A stretch of 38,886 nucleotides of DNA from Enterococcus crotali. GTDB lineage: Bacteria > Bacillota > Bacilli > Lactobacillales > Enterococcaceae. Shown here piece after piece: positions 18,075 through 26,566 of the stretch. The first letter of the stretch is position 1, and each line of letters starts with the position of its first letter. A model generated the notes under the pieces. The model did not search any database. It saw only the letters and a list, made by a program, of their open reading frames with translations, and was not told the DNA's origin. The DNA lies in NCBI RefSeq assembly GCF_000633635.1, contig NZ_AYPQ01000004.1:184283-223168 (forward strand), given 5' to 3'. The position numbers and the translations under genes are program-made.

Positions 18075-18638
18075 ATGGAAAAAGTACGTTGTGATTGGGC
18101 TAAGGGAAACGAATTAGAAGAAAAATACCACGATGAAGAGTGGGGGACAGCAGAGCATGAGGACCAGAAGCTATTTGAAATGTTGATTCTGGAAAGTATG
18201 CAAGCAGGATTGAGTTGGTCAACGATCCTTAAAAAGAGGGAAACATTGACTAGCGCATATGATCAATTTGACTATGTCAAGATTGCTGAATATACACAAG
18301 AGAAGATCGATTCTTTACTAGAAGACCCAGGAATCATTAGAAACAAGCTGAAAGTCAATGCAACGATCAATAATGCACAGGTGTTTATGAAGATTCAAGA
18401 GGAATATGGTAGTTTTGATCGATTTATCTGGGCATATGTAGACGGAAAACCAATTAAAAATCGCTGGAAAGATATCAAAGATGTACCAGCTTCTACAGCA
18501 TTATCTGATAAAATAAGCAAAGACTTAAAGAAAAAAGGGTTTAAGTTCTTAGGTACAACAACAGTTTATGCGTTCATGCAAGCAACAGGTATGGTAGATG
18601 ACCATTTGCAGCATTGTTTCAAGAGTCAAGTGAGCTAA
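18075..18638 (+). CDS. tag: DNA-3-methyladenine glycosylase I
   Basis: A 187-residue base-excision repair enzyme that removes 3-methyladenine from alkylated DNA. It opens with RCDWAKGNELEEKYHDEEWG and has the family blocks LILESMQAGLSWSTILKKRE and DPGIIRNKLKVNATINNAQ. The zinc site typical of Tag is complete: Cys6 and His19 near the N-terminus, and His177 and Cys181 in DDHLQHCF near the end. The start follows GAGTGAGGTAGAGT. Monocistronic, convergent with the DUF4865 gene. Confidence 0.95.
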   Translation: MEKVRCDWAKGNELEEKYHDEEWGTAEHEDQKLFEMLILESMQAGLSWSTILKKRETLTSAYDQFDYVKIAEYTQEKIDSLLEDPGIIRNKLKVNATINNAQVFMKIQEEYGSFDRFIWAYVDGKPIKNRWKDIKDVPASTALSDKISKDLKKKGFKFLGTTTVYAFMQATGMVDDHLQHCFKSQVS

Positions 18639-18682
18639 AAAACTGCTAGAGCAAAAAATAGTGAAAAGTGATTTTATAAATA

Positions 18683-18736
18683 GAATAGGATAGATCAAAG
18701 CTTTCCAATCATGACCGTTTTGATTTATCCTATTCG
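18683..18736. terminator. Hairpin between convergent tag and DUF4865 genes
   Basis: GAATAGGATAGATCAAA pairs with TTTGATTTATCCTATTC (one G-U pair) over an 18-base loop. T runs are weak on either side, so it is a terminator candidate from position and stem strength. Confidence 0.65.
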
Positions 18737-18748
18737 CATTGACTCTTA

Positions 18749-19288
18749 TTAATTAGTAGATATATGAAGTATTTCATACAAGGAAGCATCCTGTGGGTGT
18801 GGTTTTTCAGTGTAAAATCCAAAGACTACTGCTTGCCATTTATCTGGATTATAAACGATGAGCTTTCCAACACTATTTTCTGGTAAGGTTGCGTGCCTAC
18901 TGATTAACTCCTTTGGTATCTGCAGTAATGATGTGCTTTCTTTGATTGCAATAGTTTTTTCCAGTAAGTAGCAGGCATCTGAGAATGGATCTTCTATATT
19001 TAAAGTTAGAGGAATGCCGATTTGAATGGTTTGCCAACCAAAATCGTGAACGATATTGTCGTAAAATCCTTCAAAAATAAATTGATTCATTCCTTCAGAA
19101 TCGTTCCACACATACAATGGAGCGTATGAATTAGAAACTGCCCCTTGTACTTTTTCTGAAATAAGATAAGCTTTAAAGAGTAGACCTTGGAAATGATCTG
19201 TTTTAGTTCCATTTTCTTTGACTCGTTTTCTAATCAGTGACATATCATAATCATCTGGTAAAATTATTTTATATTGCATGGCATTCAT
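18749..19288 (-). CDS. DUF4865 family protein
   Basis: A 179-residue soluble protein with the DUF4865 pattern: YKIILPDDYDMSLIRKRVKENG near the start, FQGLLFKAYLISEKVQGAVSNSYAPLYVWNDSEGMNQFIFEGFY in the middle, and the WQAVVFGFY segment near the end. Function of the family is unknown. AGGAGCTGATTCAA precedes the ATG. It is divergent from a LysR-type gene with an ATC-N9-GAT palindrome between them, so it is the likely LysR target (inference). Confidence 0.85.
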   Translation of the reverse strand: MNAMQYKIILPDDYDMSLIRKRVKENGTKTDHFQGLLFKAYLISEKVQGAVSNSYAPLYVWNDSEGMNQFIFEGFYDNIVHDFGWQTIQIGIPLTLNIEDPFSDACYLLEKTIAIKESTSLLQIPKELISRHATLPENSVGKLIVYNPDKWQAVVFGFYTEKPHPQDASLYEILHISTN

Positions 19289-19367
19289 TTGAATCAGCTC
19301 CTATTCTTGATAAACTCAGTATATTCTTTTCAAAAAGTATTGCATAATACTAAAAAATGATATATGG

Positions 19368-19384
19368 TATCACTAATTGTGATA
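19368..19384. promoter_or_regulatory. LysR-type operator, ATC-N9-GAT palindrome
   Basis: TATCACTAATTGTGATA is a perfect 6-bp inverted repeat with a 5-base centre and fits the LysR pattern T-N11-A. It lies 20 bases before the LysR start and 80 bases before the divergent DUF4865 gene, which is the usual place for shared auto- and target regulation. Confidence 0.75.
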
Positions 19385-19403
19385 GCAAGAAATGGGTGGG
19401 AAG

Positions 19404-20180
19404 ATGGAACTGAATGATTTAAGAATCTTTCGATGTGTAACAGCTGTAGGTTCAATGTCAGAAGCTGCCAGAGTGATGGGATATGCTCAATCCAATATAA
19501 CGGAACGAATTAGGTTACTGGAGCAAGAGCTAACAGTGAGTCTTTTTGAACGGACGAATCGAGGCGTTATACTGCTTCCAGAGGGTGAAAAATTATTGGA
19601 GTACGCAACTGTAATTTTAGCCCACGTTGATAAAATCGAAGCGCATTATAAAAATTTACCGATCAGAATTGGCTGTACCCAAACAATTGCTTCTAACTAT
19701 TTTGATTTGATCGATGTGATCAATTATCAACCTGCGATCGAATTGCAGATTGATAGGACCGATCGATTAGAAGCGATGTATGGAAAAAAAGAAATTGATC
19801 TATTCATTACGAATAAAATGACTTCTCTTAACAAAGACGTTTTACTTAATGAAACCGTTGGTTGGCTGTCTGCAGCAGGTGTACAAGAGGTTTACCTGAT
19901 CAGCCGAGATAAAGAATGTCCTTATAGAAAGATGATGCTGTCTTTAATCAATCCGCCGACATGTAAAATTGTTGAAGTTGATTCTATTTACTTGATGATC
20001 GACCTGATTAAAAAAGGAGCAGGCCGATCCATTTTACCCAAGCGTTTCTCTCAGGAGGAACGGAATCAGTCGTTGCTTTTCGAAGAAATAGAAGAGCAAG
20101 TTCCTATCTATATCGTTGGAAATGAAAGGAATAAGCAAGATGTTCTTTTATTTTTAGAGCAGAGCAGCGGTTTGAGATAG
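19404..20180 (+). CDS. LysR-family transcriptional regulator
   Basis: A 258-residue regulator. The N-terminal winged HTH is clear (LRIFRCVTAVGSMSEAARVMGYAQSNITERIRLLEQELTVSLFERTNRGVILLPEG, residues 4-60). The effector-binding part begins with PIRIGCTQTIASNYF and is somewhat shorter than usual (the family is often about 290 residues). The ATG at 19404 follows GGGTGGGAAG; an ATG at 19392 lies inside that ribosome site. An RpiR-type gene starts 16 bases after its stop, so the two regulators are cotranscribed. Confidence 0.92.
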   Translation: MELNDLRIFRCVTAVGSMSEAARVMGYAQSNITERIRLLEQELTVSLFERTNRGVILLPEGEKLLEYATVILAHVDKIEAHYKNLPIRIGCTQTIASNYFDLIDVINYQPAIELQIDRTDRLEAMYGKKEIDLFITNKMTSLNKDVLLNETVGWLSAAGVQEVYLISRDKECPYRKMMLSLINPPTCKIVEVDSIYLMIDLIKKGAGRSILPKRFSQEERNQSLLFEEIEEQVPIYIVGNERNKQDVLLFLEQSSGLR

Positions 20181-20196
20181 AGAGGATTTGATTTGT

Positions 20197-20958
20197 ATGA
20201 GTTATATTTATAAAGATATCAATGCAAACTATGAGAAATTGTCAGAAGCCGAACAGGAAGTTATTGATTTTATTTTGAAATTTGAAGATATTGAACGCTT
20301 AAAGTTAAAAGATATTAAAGATGAGTTATTCGTTTCAAATGCTACGATCATTCGGGCATGTAAAAAGTTGAATTATGCAACATTTAATGAATTAAAATAT
20401 GCGTTTGTTTTATCAAGAAAAGAACGACAGGGTGCTGATTCGGTAGAACCTGACTTTTTTCGGATTTTGGAGAATATAAAAAAAGATACATTAACGACAT
20501 TGAAGTTGATTGATGAAAAAAAAGTCGACGAAATATGCAGTTGTTTGATCAATGCAAGACGTATTTTTTGTGTTGGGACAGGCTCGAGTGCTTTAGCAGC
20601 CGCTGAGTTTAACCATAAATTAAAATTGATTGATCTTTGGAGCAACGATTATTTGGATAGATTTTCAATTGAACGGGTTTCCCAAATCAGCACGAATCAA
20701 GATGTTATCATTATGTTTTCATTGAGTGGTCAAGTGGATGAAATCAATGAACTCATGATTAAAGCAAAAGGTAATGGGACAACGATTATTGCAATCACCA
20801 ATATGTCCGCTAATCGCCTAAAATCAATCAGTACATACTTTCTATTGACTTATAGCAGCCCTAGTAATCGTAAGAAGCTTCGATCAAGATTGATGCTTTA
20901 CGTGATGAGTACGTTGATTTATGAAAAGCTACTTGCGAAACTATCTATAGGTGACTAA
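20197..20958 (+). CDS. RpiR/MurR-family regulator with SIS domain
   Basis: A 253-residue regulator with an N-terminal RpiR HTH (LKDIKDELFVSNATIIRACKKLNYATFNELKYAF, about residues 35-68) and a C-terminal SIS domain (ARRIFCVGTGSSALAAAEF, then VIIMFSLSGQVDEI). The family senses phosphosugars. It is the second gene of a LysR-RpiR pair and has no sugar-metabolism gene beside it, so its target is elsewhere or is the DUF4865 locus. GAGAGGATTTGATTTGT sets the ATG at 20197. Confidence 0.88.
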   Translation: MSYIYKDINANYEKLSEAEQEVIDFILKFEDIERLKLKDIKDELFVSNATIIRACKKLNYATFNELKYAFVLSRKERQGADSVEPDFFRILENIKKDTLTTLKLIDEKKVDEICSCLINARRIFCVGTGSSALAAAEFNHKLKLIDLWSNDYLDRFSIERVSQISTNQDVIIMFSLSGQVDEINELMIKAKGNGTTIIAITNMSANRLKSISTYFLLTYSSPSNRKKLRSRLMLYVMSTLIYEKLLAKLSIGD

Positions 20959-21002
20959 ATTTTTACTCGAATAGTATTTTTCACTGTTTATTATTAAAAA
21001 AG

Positions 21003-21058
21003 GCCGAGACAAAAGTGTTTAGCTCCTATCAGTAAGAGGGAGTTGCTTTTGTCTCGCC
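21003..21058. terminator. Long hairpin, leftward terminator of the Mga-like gene
   Basis: CGAGACAAAAG (21005-21015) pairs with CTTTTGTCTCG (21046-21056), with an inner AGCTCC/GGGAGTT pairing. On the minus strand it is followed by a T run, so it can end the Mga-like gene at 21214-22677. Its right half belongs to the dispersed repeat described at 21045-21117. Confidence 0.7.
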
Positions 21059-21117
21059 GTTTATCCGAGTTTAGAGCGCGAAATAAAACTGATCCTTAGT
21101 TTTGTCTCGCGCTCTTT
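21045..21117 (+). repeat. Dispersed terminator-like repeat, copy A
   Basis: The stretch from GCTTTTGTCTCGCCGTTTAT to the CGCGCTCTTT end is related over about 75 bases to the inverse of 28091-28167. It ends in a strong hairpin, GAGCGCGA (21074-21081) with TCGCGCTC (21107-21114), whose inner core AAAACTGAT-CC-TTAGTTTTGT recurs at 12637-12653. It lies between the RpiR and Mga-like genes. Confidence 0.7.
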
Positions 21118-21213
21118 CAATTTATTCTATTTTACAGGGCTGTCCCAAGTTTAAACAGTTGTTGTGAGGCGACGCAGAAAAGCTATTCATTACGACCTTA
21201 TCTAAGTCTAAGT

Positions 21214-22677
21214 TCAATTTTTATCAAAGTAGTCTTCGTAAACTAACATCAATTTATCAAAACTCTTAGCATCAGGGATCAGCGGAATCACGATGATCGG
21301 AATATTATTGATATAGATTTCCGGGATATTGGTTATAATACAATCATAGTCACCAGCTTGTTTTTCCAGTTCTTCTAGCGAATTAATGTGCAGAGGAGTA
21401 CAAGAAAATCGTCCCCGCAAATAGTAAGTGATACGTTCAGAAAGCATATTCATATAATCCAAACCAGAATTAAATAACAGACCAGCTTTCATGGTTGGAC
21501 TTGAGTATTCTAAACGATCAAGTAAGTTTGGCCAATTTGTAAATAAAATTGAGATCGCTTCATAAATCATATATTCTTTGTAAGGATTTGAATAAAAAAT
21601 CGCTTGTAAAGAATGAATCAACTCGATTGGAAAATGACCATAGAGATTTTTGATGCTTGTTAAAAACTCTTTATTTTTATTGTGAAGAATAAATGTCCGT
21701 CCGTGTATTTGATAGTCTAAATTATAGAGACGCATGAAAATGTCGTCAAAATTTTGGCACTTACAATCCATTTTCTTTTCAATTTCCAGCAATAGGTTCT
21801 CAATTTTTTGATATTTTAAATAAGCATTGCGATCAGACTTTATTAATTCGTGTAACGTATCGATGGAATCGATATATTGATCACTAAAAAATAGATGGAA
21901 AAAAGTATTTAAATTAGCTGCGGATAAAGGCAGATGGAACTGACTATAAAATTCATCACAGGCATATGTATCATCGAGTATCGTAAACTCTTTTTCTTGT
22001 ATGTCATGAAGCTGGTTTTCGCTATTGTGTTTTAATAGATTGATGCCAGTATAGATGTAAAAACGTAAACGATTCAATAGAGCAAAGTCCTGGTTGTAAT
22101 CTGATTTGTTAGGAATTGCCTGTCTAACGATTTGAAGTCCGACTTTATCTAAAATAGCCAATTGGGCAGGAGTCAAAAGGCTTTCTGCGATCCCGTACTT
22201 TTCATAAAAGTAGTGCTGCATAAAATTACAAATACTATGTGGATCACCGACCAGTTGCATCTTTTTTAAATTGATCGTAAAACCTTCCATTTGAAGCAGT
22301 TGATTTACCCTAAGAACAATTCGTTTGATTGTAGAAACACTTATGTAAAGATCATCTGCTAAATCAATGATGGTAGAAAAATTATGTAAGAAAATTTTTT
22401 CGATTAACTGAAATTCAACACTATTCTTTATGAATTTTTGGTAAAAACTAGTTTTGCAGAAACCAAAGTTAGTTGTTAAGCGAATGCCGTATTTTTTCGA
22501 GGATTCGATTGTGGCAGGTGCCAGCAATGTCTCCAATTCAATGATATCTGATTTCAGTGTTTTGACAGGTACGCCTAAAGACTCTGATGCCGTAGGAAAA
22601 GGGACCCAATCACTATCGGCTAAAAGCTCCATTATTTCTAATTGACGTTTAGATCGGGAGGATAGGATTTCTTTCAT
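21214..22677 (-). CDS. Mga-family helix-turn-helix transcriptional regulator
   Basis: A 487-residue regulator of the Mga/AtxA type. It has a first HTH at about residues 10-45 (LLADSDWVPFPTASESLGVPVKTLKSDI), an Mga HTH at about 95-125 (IIDLADDLYISVSTIKRIVLRVNQLL), a long helical PRD-like centre and a C-terminal alpha/beta EIIB-like part (DYDCIITNIPEIYINNIPIIVIPLIP). The ribosome site before the ATG is weak (AAGAAAGCG). The gene is divergent from the AA10 oxygenase gene across a 389-bp AT-rich region, so that gene is a natural target candidate (inference). Confidence 0.8.
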   Translation of the reverse strand: MKEILSSRSKRQLEIMELLADSDWVPFPTASESLGVPVKTLKSDIIELETLLAPATIESSKKYGIRLTTNFGFCKTSFYQKFIKNSVEFQLIEKIFLHNFSTIIDLADDLYISVSTIKRIVLRVNQLLQMEGFTINLKKMQLVGDPHSICNFMQHYFYEKYGIAESLLTPAQLAILDKVGLQIVRQAIPNKSDYNQDFALLNRLRFYIYTGINLLKHNSENQLHDIQEKEFTILDDTYACDEFYSQFHLPLSAANLNTFFHLFFSDQYIDSIDTLHELIKSDRNAYLKYQKIENLLLEIEKKMDCKCQNFDDIFMRLYNLDYQIHGRTFILHNKNKEFLTSIKNLYGHFPIELIHSLQAIFYSNPYKEYMIYEAISILFTNWPNLLDRLEYSSPTMKAGLLFNSGLDYMNMLSERITYYLRGRFSCTPLHINSLEELEKQAGDYDCIITNIPEIYINNIPIIVIPLIPDAKSFDKLMLVYEDYFDKN

Positions 22678-23066
22678 AGTATCAACGCTTTCTTTTTTTT
22701 ATGTTTTTTTTATATTTGTTCAACTTATTGTAAAATAAATTTCAATCTATTTTCTATTCTAACTTGAAATGAGCTACTTTGTCCATATATCAATGAATAA
22801 AAAAACCTCCTTTTTTGAAAAAAATTTAAATGTATAGACCAAATTTTTCTTTTTAATAGAAAAATTTGACCTTTTAAAGTTCTTTTTTTAAATAACAATT
22901 GTGATAATTGGCACAAGCTGTTTATACATAGTTTTTATTTTGCTGCAATTGTTCATTTCAATCAAGTATGCCTTTTTTTTTACCATAAATGACCCTTATT
23001 TTTCTTACATTACGTTTAAACTAATGTTAAGCCAGTTGAAGGCAAACGTGTGAATGGAGGAGAATT
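22678..23066. promoter_or_regulatory. Control region between Mga-like and AA10 oxygenase genes
   Basis: No gene found. The 389 bases are very AT-rich and hold a perfect 11-bp inverted repeat, CAAATTTTTCT / AGAAAAATTTG (22840-22850 and 22858-22868), extended imperfectly by flanking GACC and GACC-like bases, and a smaller one, CAATT-GTGAT-AATTG (22896-22910). Either could be a regulator site. A GGAGGAG ribosome site at 23056-23062 leads into the oxygenase gene. Confidence 0.45.
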
Positions 23067-24545
23067 ATGAAGAAAAAATTATTAGGATTAGCATTGGTAT
23101 CAACAGTAATAATCGGAGGTGCAGGTTTACTTAGTGCGGATGAAGCAAATGCGCATGGATATGTAGAAAAACCAGCAGCTCGTGGTTATCAGGGATCATT
23201 AGATAAAAATACAATGGGCTGGACAGCCGCTATGGAGAAGTACGGAATGGTTATTACGAATCCGCAATCTCTAGAATTTGACAAAGGATTTCCTCAAGCA
23301 GGGCCGGCAGATGGCAAAATCGCCTCAGCAGAAGGTGGTAAAGGTCAAATTACAGATTCAGTAATGGACAGTACGGGTGTTGATCGTTGGACAAAACAAG
23401 AAATCAAAACAGGATTAAATACATTTTCTTGGCACTATACGGCACCACATAGCACAACTAAATGGCATTACTATATGACAAAAGTTGGCTGGAATCCAGA
23501 AAAACCATTAGCGCGAGCTGATTTTGATTTTCTTGGTGAAGTGAAGCATGATGGGTCGGCCGCTTCAAATAACAAGTCACATCAAATCGTTGTACCAGAA
23601 AATCGTTTAGGCTATCATGTGATCTTAGCTGTTTGGGATGTTGCGGATACAACAAACGCCTTTTACAATGTCATTGATGTTAATGTAAACGGTAGTGGAG
23701 AAATCATTCCGCCAGTTGAAGAAGCTCCGGCTAAACCGACAAATCTCAAAGTATCAGAAGTCACAACTTCTTCGCTTAAATTAACGTGGGATAAAGTTGC
23801 CAATGTAAAAGAATACAATGTTTATCGTGATGGCAAAAAAGTTACGACGATCAGCGGTACACAATTTAATGATGCGAACTTAGTAGAAAATACAACGTAC
23901 TCTTACCAAGTAGAAGCAGTTGGAACGAATGGTAAAATCTCTGAAAAGAGTGCTGCAGTAAAAGCAACAACACAATCATCAGCAGTAGAAGATAACCAAA
24001 AACCAACAGCACCTACGAACGTTCATTCAATGGGAACAACAGAAAATACAGTTGATTTAATGTGGACAAAATCAACACACTTTTTAGGCGTTAAAAATTA
24101 TGAAGTCTATCGTGATGGCAAAAAAATTGGGACAACTGAAAAAACAAGTTTCAAAGATACTGGCTTAAAAGCGGATACAACATACAACTACACAGTGAAA
24201 GCCGTTAGCGTTGGCGGTAATGTTTCAGAAACGAGCGCAGCATTTTCTGTGAAGACAAATGAAGCACCAAGTGTTCATTCTACATGGGATGCTGACAAAG
24301 TTTATAACTATGGCGATAAAGTGATCTTCGATGATTTAGAGTATGAAGCAAAATGGTGGACCAAAGGGGATCGTCCAGATCAATCAGATGTTTGGAAACT
24401 ACTATCAAATAAAGCGGTAAACTGGGAAACAAGCAAAGCATATAGTGGTGGCGATACAGTGACTTTCCAAGGGAATACGTATAAAGCAAAATGGTGGACA
24501 CAAGGCAACGAGCCGACAACCTCAAGCGTTTGGGAATTGATTTAA
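23067..24545 (+). CDS. Secreted AA10 lytic polysaccharide monooxygenase with two FnIII and two CBM5/12 modules
   Basis: A 492-residue secreted copper enzyme that oxidatively cleaves chitin or related polysaccharides. Signal peptide residues 1-29 end at ANA, leaving His30 (HGYVEKP) as the mature N-terminal copper ligand. The second ligand is His128 (YTAPHSTTKW) and the axial Phe199 lies in ADTTNAFYNVID. FnIII modules cover about 219-305 and 313-398. Two chitin-binding modules with paired aromatics follow: WDADKVYNYGD to AKWWTKG (407-446) and WETSKAYSGGD to AKWWTQG (453-492). GGAGGAGAATT sets the ATG. Own terminator at 24612. The modular tail suggests a free, chitin-targeted enzyme. Confidence 0.95.
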   Translation: MKKKLLGLALVSTVIIGGAGLLSADEANAHGYVEKPAARGYQGSLDKNTMGWTAAMEKYGMVITNPQSLEFDKGFPQAGPADGKIASAEGGKGQITDSVMDSTGVDRWTKQEIKTGLNTFSWHYTAPHSTTKWHYYMTKVGWNPEKPLARADFDFLGEVKHDGSAASNNKSHQIVVPENRLGYHVILAVWDVADTTNAFYNVIDVNVNGSGEIIPPVEEAPAKPTNLKVSEVTTSSLKLTWDKVANVKEYNVYRDGKKVTTISGTQFNDANLVENTTYSYQVEAVGTNGKISEKSAAVKATTQSSAVEDNQKPTAPTNVHSMGTTENTVDLMWTKSTHFLGVKNYEVYRDGKKIGTTEKTSFKDTGLKADTTYNYTVKAVSVGGNVSETSAAFSVKTNEAPSVHSTWDADKVYNYGDKVIFDDLEYEAKWWTKGDRPDQSDVWKLLSNKAVNWETSKAYSGGDTVTFQGNTYKAKWWTQGNEPTTSSVWELI

Positions 24546-24611
24546 ATAACAGAACGCTGCTTAAACGACATAGTAACAAGTAAAAAGTAACAACGACATA
24601 GAACATAAAGA

Positions 24612-24656
24612 GACACCAGAGAAGATGTAAGGCATCTGATCTGGTGCTTCTTTTTT
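24612..24656 (+). terminator. Terminator after the AA10 oxygenase gene
   Basis: CACCAG/CTGGTG outer stem with an inner AGATG-TAAGG-CATCT hairpin, then a T run at 24651-24656. The T run overlaps the stop of the convergent DUF4260 gene. Confidence 0.8.
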
Positions 24657-25005
24657 ATAGATTTTGAATATGTGTATGTTTAAATTCGTCCGGGTATTTA
24701 AGTCCATAACCCATTGTTCGATCCATGAGAACGTGAGCAAACCATACAATCGCGATTGCTAACAAAAGGGAAGTATGAGTAAATAGATAAATGAAGCTAA
24801 GTAAGGCTGGGAAAACCAAATTATGACCTACATTATAAATTTTAGCGCCAACGGTTGGATTTTTTAAGTATCCCACCATTGTAACATCTGGTAATAAGAG
24901 AAAAAGAAAGAAATAGAGAATAGGAAAGCCTAGTTTAATATACAAGGTCAGTGCTAAAAGGAAGAGTGCACCGTTTTCTATTTGTAAGATTGTTTTGTTT
25001 GTCAT
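24655..25005 (-). CDS. DUF4260 family membrane protein
   Basis: A 116-residue membrane protein with about four helices and the family's conserved GHNLVFPALLSF and IVWFAHVLMDRTMGYGLKYPDEFKHTHI segments. Function is unknown. Its ATG overlaps the stop of the upstream MerR gene by four bases (ATGA), so the two are translationally coupled and the MerR protein probably controls this gene together with itself. Confidence 0.88.
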   Translation of the reverse strand: MTNKTILQIENGALFLLALTLYIKLGFPILYFFLFLLLPDVTMVGYLKNPTVGAKIYNVGHNLVFPALLSFIYLFTHTSLLLAIAIVWFAHVLMDRTMGYGLKYPDEFKHTHIQNL

Positions 25006-25430
25006 GTTTTTATCTCCTTTAATCCATAGTTGGACAATTGGTCGATCAAAGCGAATAACTCCGCTTGATTTTCTATATAATTATTATCTTTGATCGTGTT
25101 ATTTAGCTTAACTAATAACTTGTGTGATACTTCGTAAAAAGCAATTTTTTGTTCAATGTAGTTGATTTTATTCTTTAAAAAATCGGTAGAGTCGTTGTTG
25201 CATTGGGTGGAAGTAGGTTGTCTTTTTAGTTCGAGTACATAACTGATTTCTTTTATTGAAAAGTCCAACTCTTTTAAGGCTAAGATGATTGATAGGTCTC
25301 GTTGATCCGTTTCTGTAAATTTTCGATAGCCGTTTGTTTGTCGTTTAGGTTGTAGCAAGCCTGAACGTTCGTAGAAGCGAATTGCGTCAGTTGATAGATT
25401 GAACTGTTGGGCGAATGTGGTTATTTTCAT
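25002..25430 (-). CDS. MerR-family transcriptional regulator
   Basis: A 142-residue regulator with the MerR winged HTH (FAQQFNLSTDAIRFYERSGLLQPKRQTNGYRKF, residues 6-40) and a C-terminal coiled-coil dimer helix (about 85-115). No cysteine pattern for metal binding is visible apart from Cys77, so a metal sensor is unlikely. AGGAGGGAACATCC precedes the ATG. The promoter just upstream has a 19-bp spacer, as expected for MerR control. Coupled to the DUF4260 gene. Confidence 0.92.
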   Translation of the reverse strand: MKITTFAQQFNLSTDAIRFYERSGLLQPKRQTNGYRKFTETDQRDLSIILALKELDFSIKEISYVLELKRQPTSTQCNNDSTDFLKNKINYIEQKIAFYEVSHKLLVKLNNTIKDNNYIENQAELFALIDQLSNYGLKEIKT

Positions 25431-25453
25431 GGATGTTCCCTCCTGTGATCGTT

Positions 25454-25484
25454 AGTATAACACTGGACATAACTCCAAGGTCAA
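25454..25484 (-). promoter_or_regulatory. MerR-type promoter with 19-bp spacer
   Basis: On the minus strand TTGACC and TATACT are separated by 19 bases, and the spacer holds the dyad TGGAG-TTATG-TCCA. Long spacers with an internal dyad are the hallmark of MerR-regulated promoters, so the gene is likely autoregulated. Confidence 0.8.
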
Positions 25485-25528
25485 GGATAAAATTGTCATG
25501 TTTAACAGAAATGAAATTATGACCAATA

Positions 25529-25566
25529 AACCCAAGTTGCTGACTGGATAATCAACAACTTGGGTT
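25529..25566 (-). terminator. Terminator of the AraC-type gene
   Basis: Perfect 11-bp stem (AACCCAAGTTG with CAACTTGGGTT, 25556-25566), with a weak T run on the minus-strand side. Confidence 0.7.
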
Positions 25567-25583
25567 CGAGAATAATATAGAAT

Positions 25584-26468
25584 CTATTTAGATTTGATAA
25601 CTGGCAGCCAAACTTCAAAGCTAGCGTTGCTTGGATCAGCGTCAAGGTAAAGTTCGATATCAGGACCATTAGCGTACTCATACCCAGAACTTGGCAGCCA
25701 CTCTGTGACAATTTGCTTTTCCAATTCTTGGATGGCGTGCGGCATTGCGCCTTGACCAGAAAAAATGGCCCACGTAAATGCTGGTATAGTGTATTCTTCA
25801 AACATTTCCGGTAAGATTTGGTCACTAGCAACAGCAATATAATAAGAGGTTTCTTGGCTGTTTGAAAAATCATCTTTGTCCGCAGGATCAGCTTCAAAGC
25901 CAATACTGATGCCCATTACGCCTTTTGGTTCTTGAGTCATTAATGGTATCAATTGATTCAGTGTACCGTCCATGCCGATTTGCTGCCAAAATAGTGGGAT
26001 TTCCTTAAAGTTATCCTCAATGTCTGCAGACAAGGCTTTTTTTGCTCCGATGATCCGAAAAGCTTTCTTTGTTTCAATGCGATATTCCATTTCTACATCT
26101 CCTTTGATCGTGATGTGGAACTTGATCCTAGGATATGAGGTTAGCAGGCTGCCTTCTTGTTGAGCCTGAGAAGGTGTGATTCCGTGTTGGTTTTTAAACG
26201 CACGGGTAAATGAATTTGGTGATTCATACCCGTATTTAACGGCGACATCGATCACTTTTTCGCCTTGCTGCAATTCAACGCCAGCCAAAGATAATTTTCT
26301 GCGTCGAATATAAACCGCTAAGGGGACTCCAACCATATAAGAGAAAATACGTTGGTAGTGATAAGTAGAGCAGCAGGCGATAGTGGCTAAATGGTCAAAA
26401 TCGATTTCGTCTGTTAATTGTTGTTCGATGTAGTCTAATGAATTTTCCAGTCTCGTAACCCATTCCAT
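25584..26468 (-). CDS. AraC-family regulator with GyrI-like effector domain
   Basis: A 294-residue regulator. Residues about 5-105 form the two-HTH AraC domain (HLATIACCSTYHYQRIFSYMVGVPLAVYIRRRKLS, then VIDVAVKYGYESPNSFTRAFKNQHGITPSQ). Residues about 125-294 form a GyrI-like/AraC_E_bind domain (MEYRIETKKAFRIIGAKK to FEVWLPVIK) that in relatives binds hydrophobic drugs or dyes. The start is the ATG at 26468, preceded by CAGGAGTTGATCAT. It is divergent from a MerR-GyrI gene 150 bases away, so the two may share control signals. Confidence 0.92.
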   Translation of the reverse strand: MEWVTRLENSLDYIEQQLTDEIDFDHLATIACCSTYHYQRIFSYMVGVPLAVYIRRRKLSLAGVELQQGEKVIDVAVKYGYESPNSFTRAFKNQHGITPSQAQQEGSLLTSYPRIKFHITIKGDVEMEYRIETKKAFRIIGAKKALSADIEDNFKEIPLFWQQIGMDGTLNQLIPLMTQEPKGVMGISIGFEADPADKDDFSNSQETSYYIAVASDQILPEMFEEYTIPAFTWAIFSGQGAMPHAIQELEKQIVTEWLPSSGYEYANGPDIELYLDADPSNASFEVWLPVIKSK

Positions 26469-26566
26469 GATATGATCAACTCCTGATTTCATTTTATAAT
26501 GATTAAATCAAGTGTACCTCACTTTCTCTGCCCGAAAAAGAGTGGAAGGAAAAATTTATTGGATAC

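Noticed and set aside
22725-22916. Minus-strand open frame of 63 codons between the Mga-like and AA10 genes
   Set aside because: Low-complexity Phe/Lys-rich translation of an AT-rich control region, with no start signals.
25517-25903. Open frame of 128 codons on the same strand as the AraC-type gene
   Set aside because: Out-of-frame shadow of an intact gene with clear domains; it also crosses the terminator.
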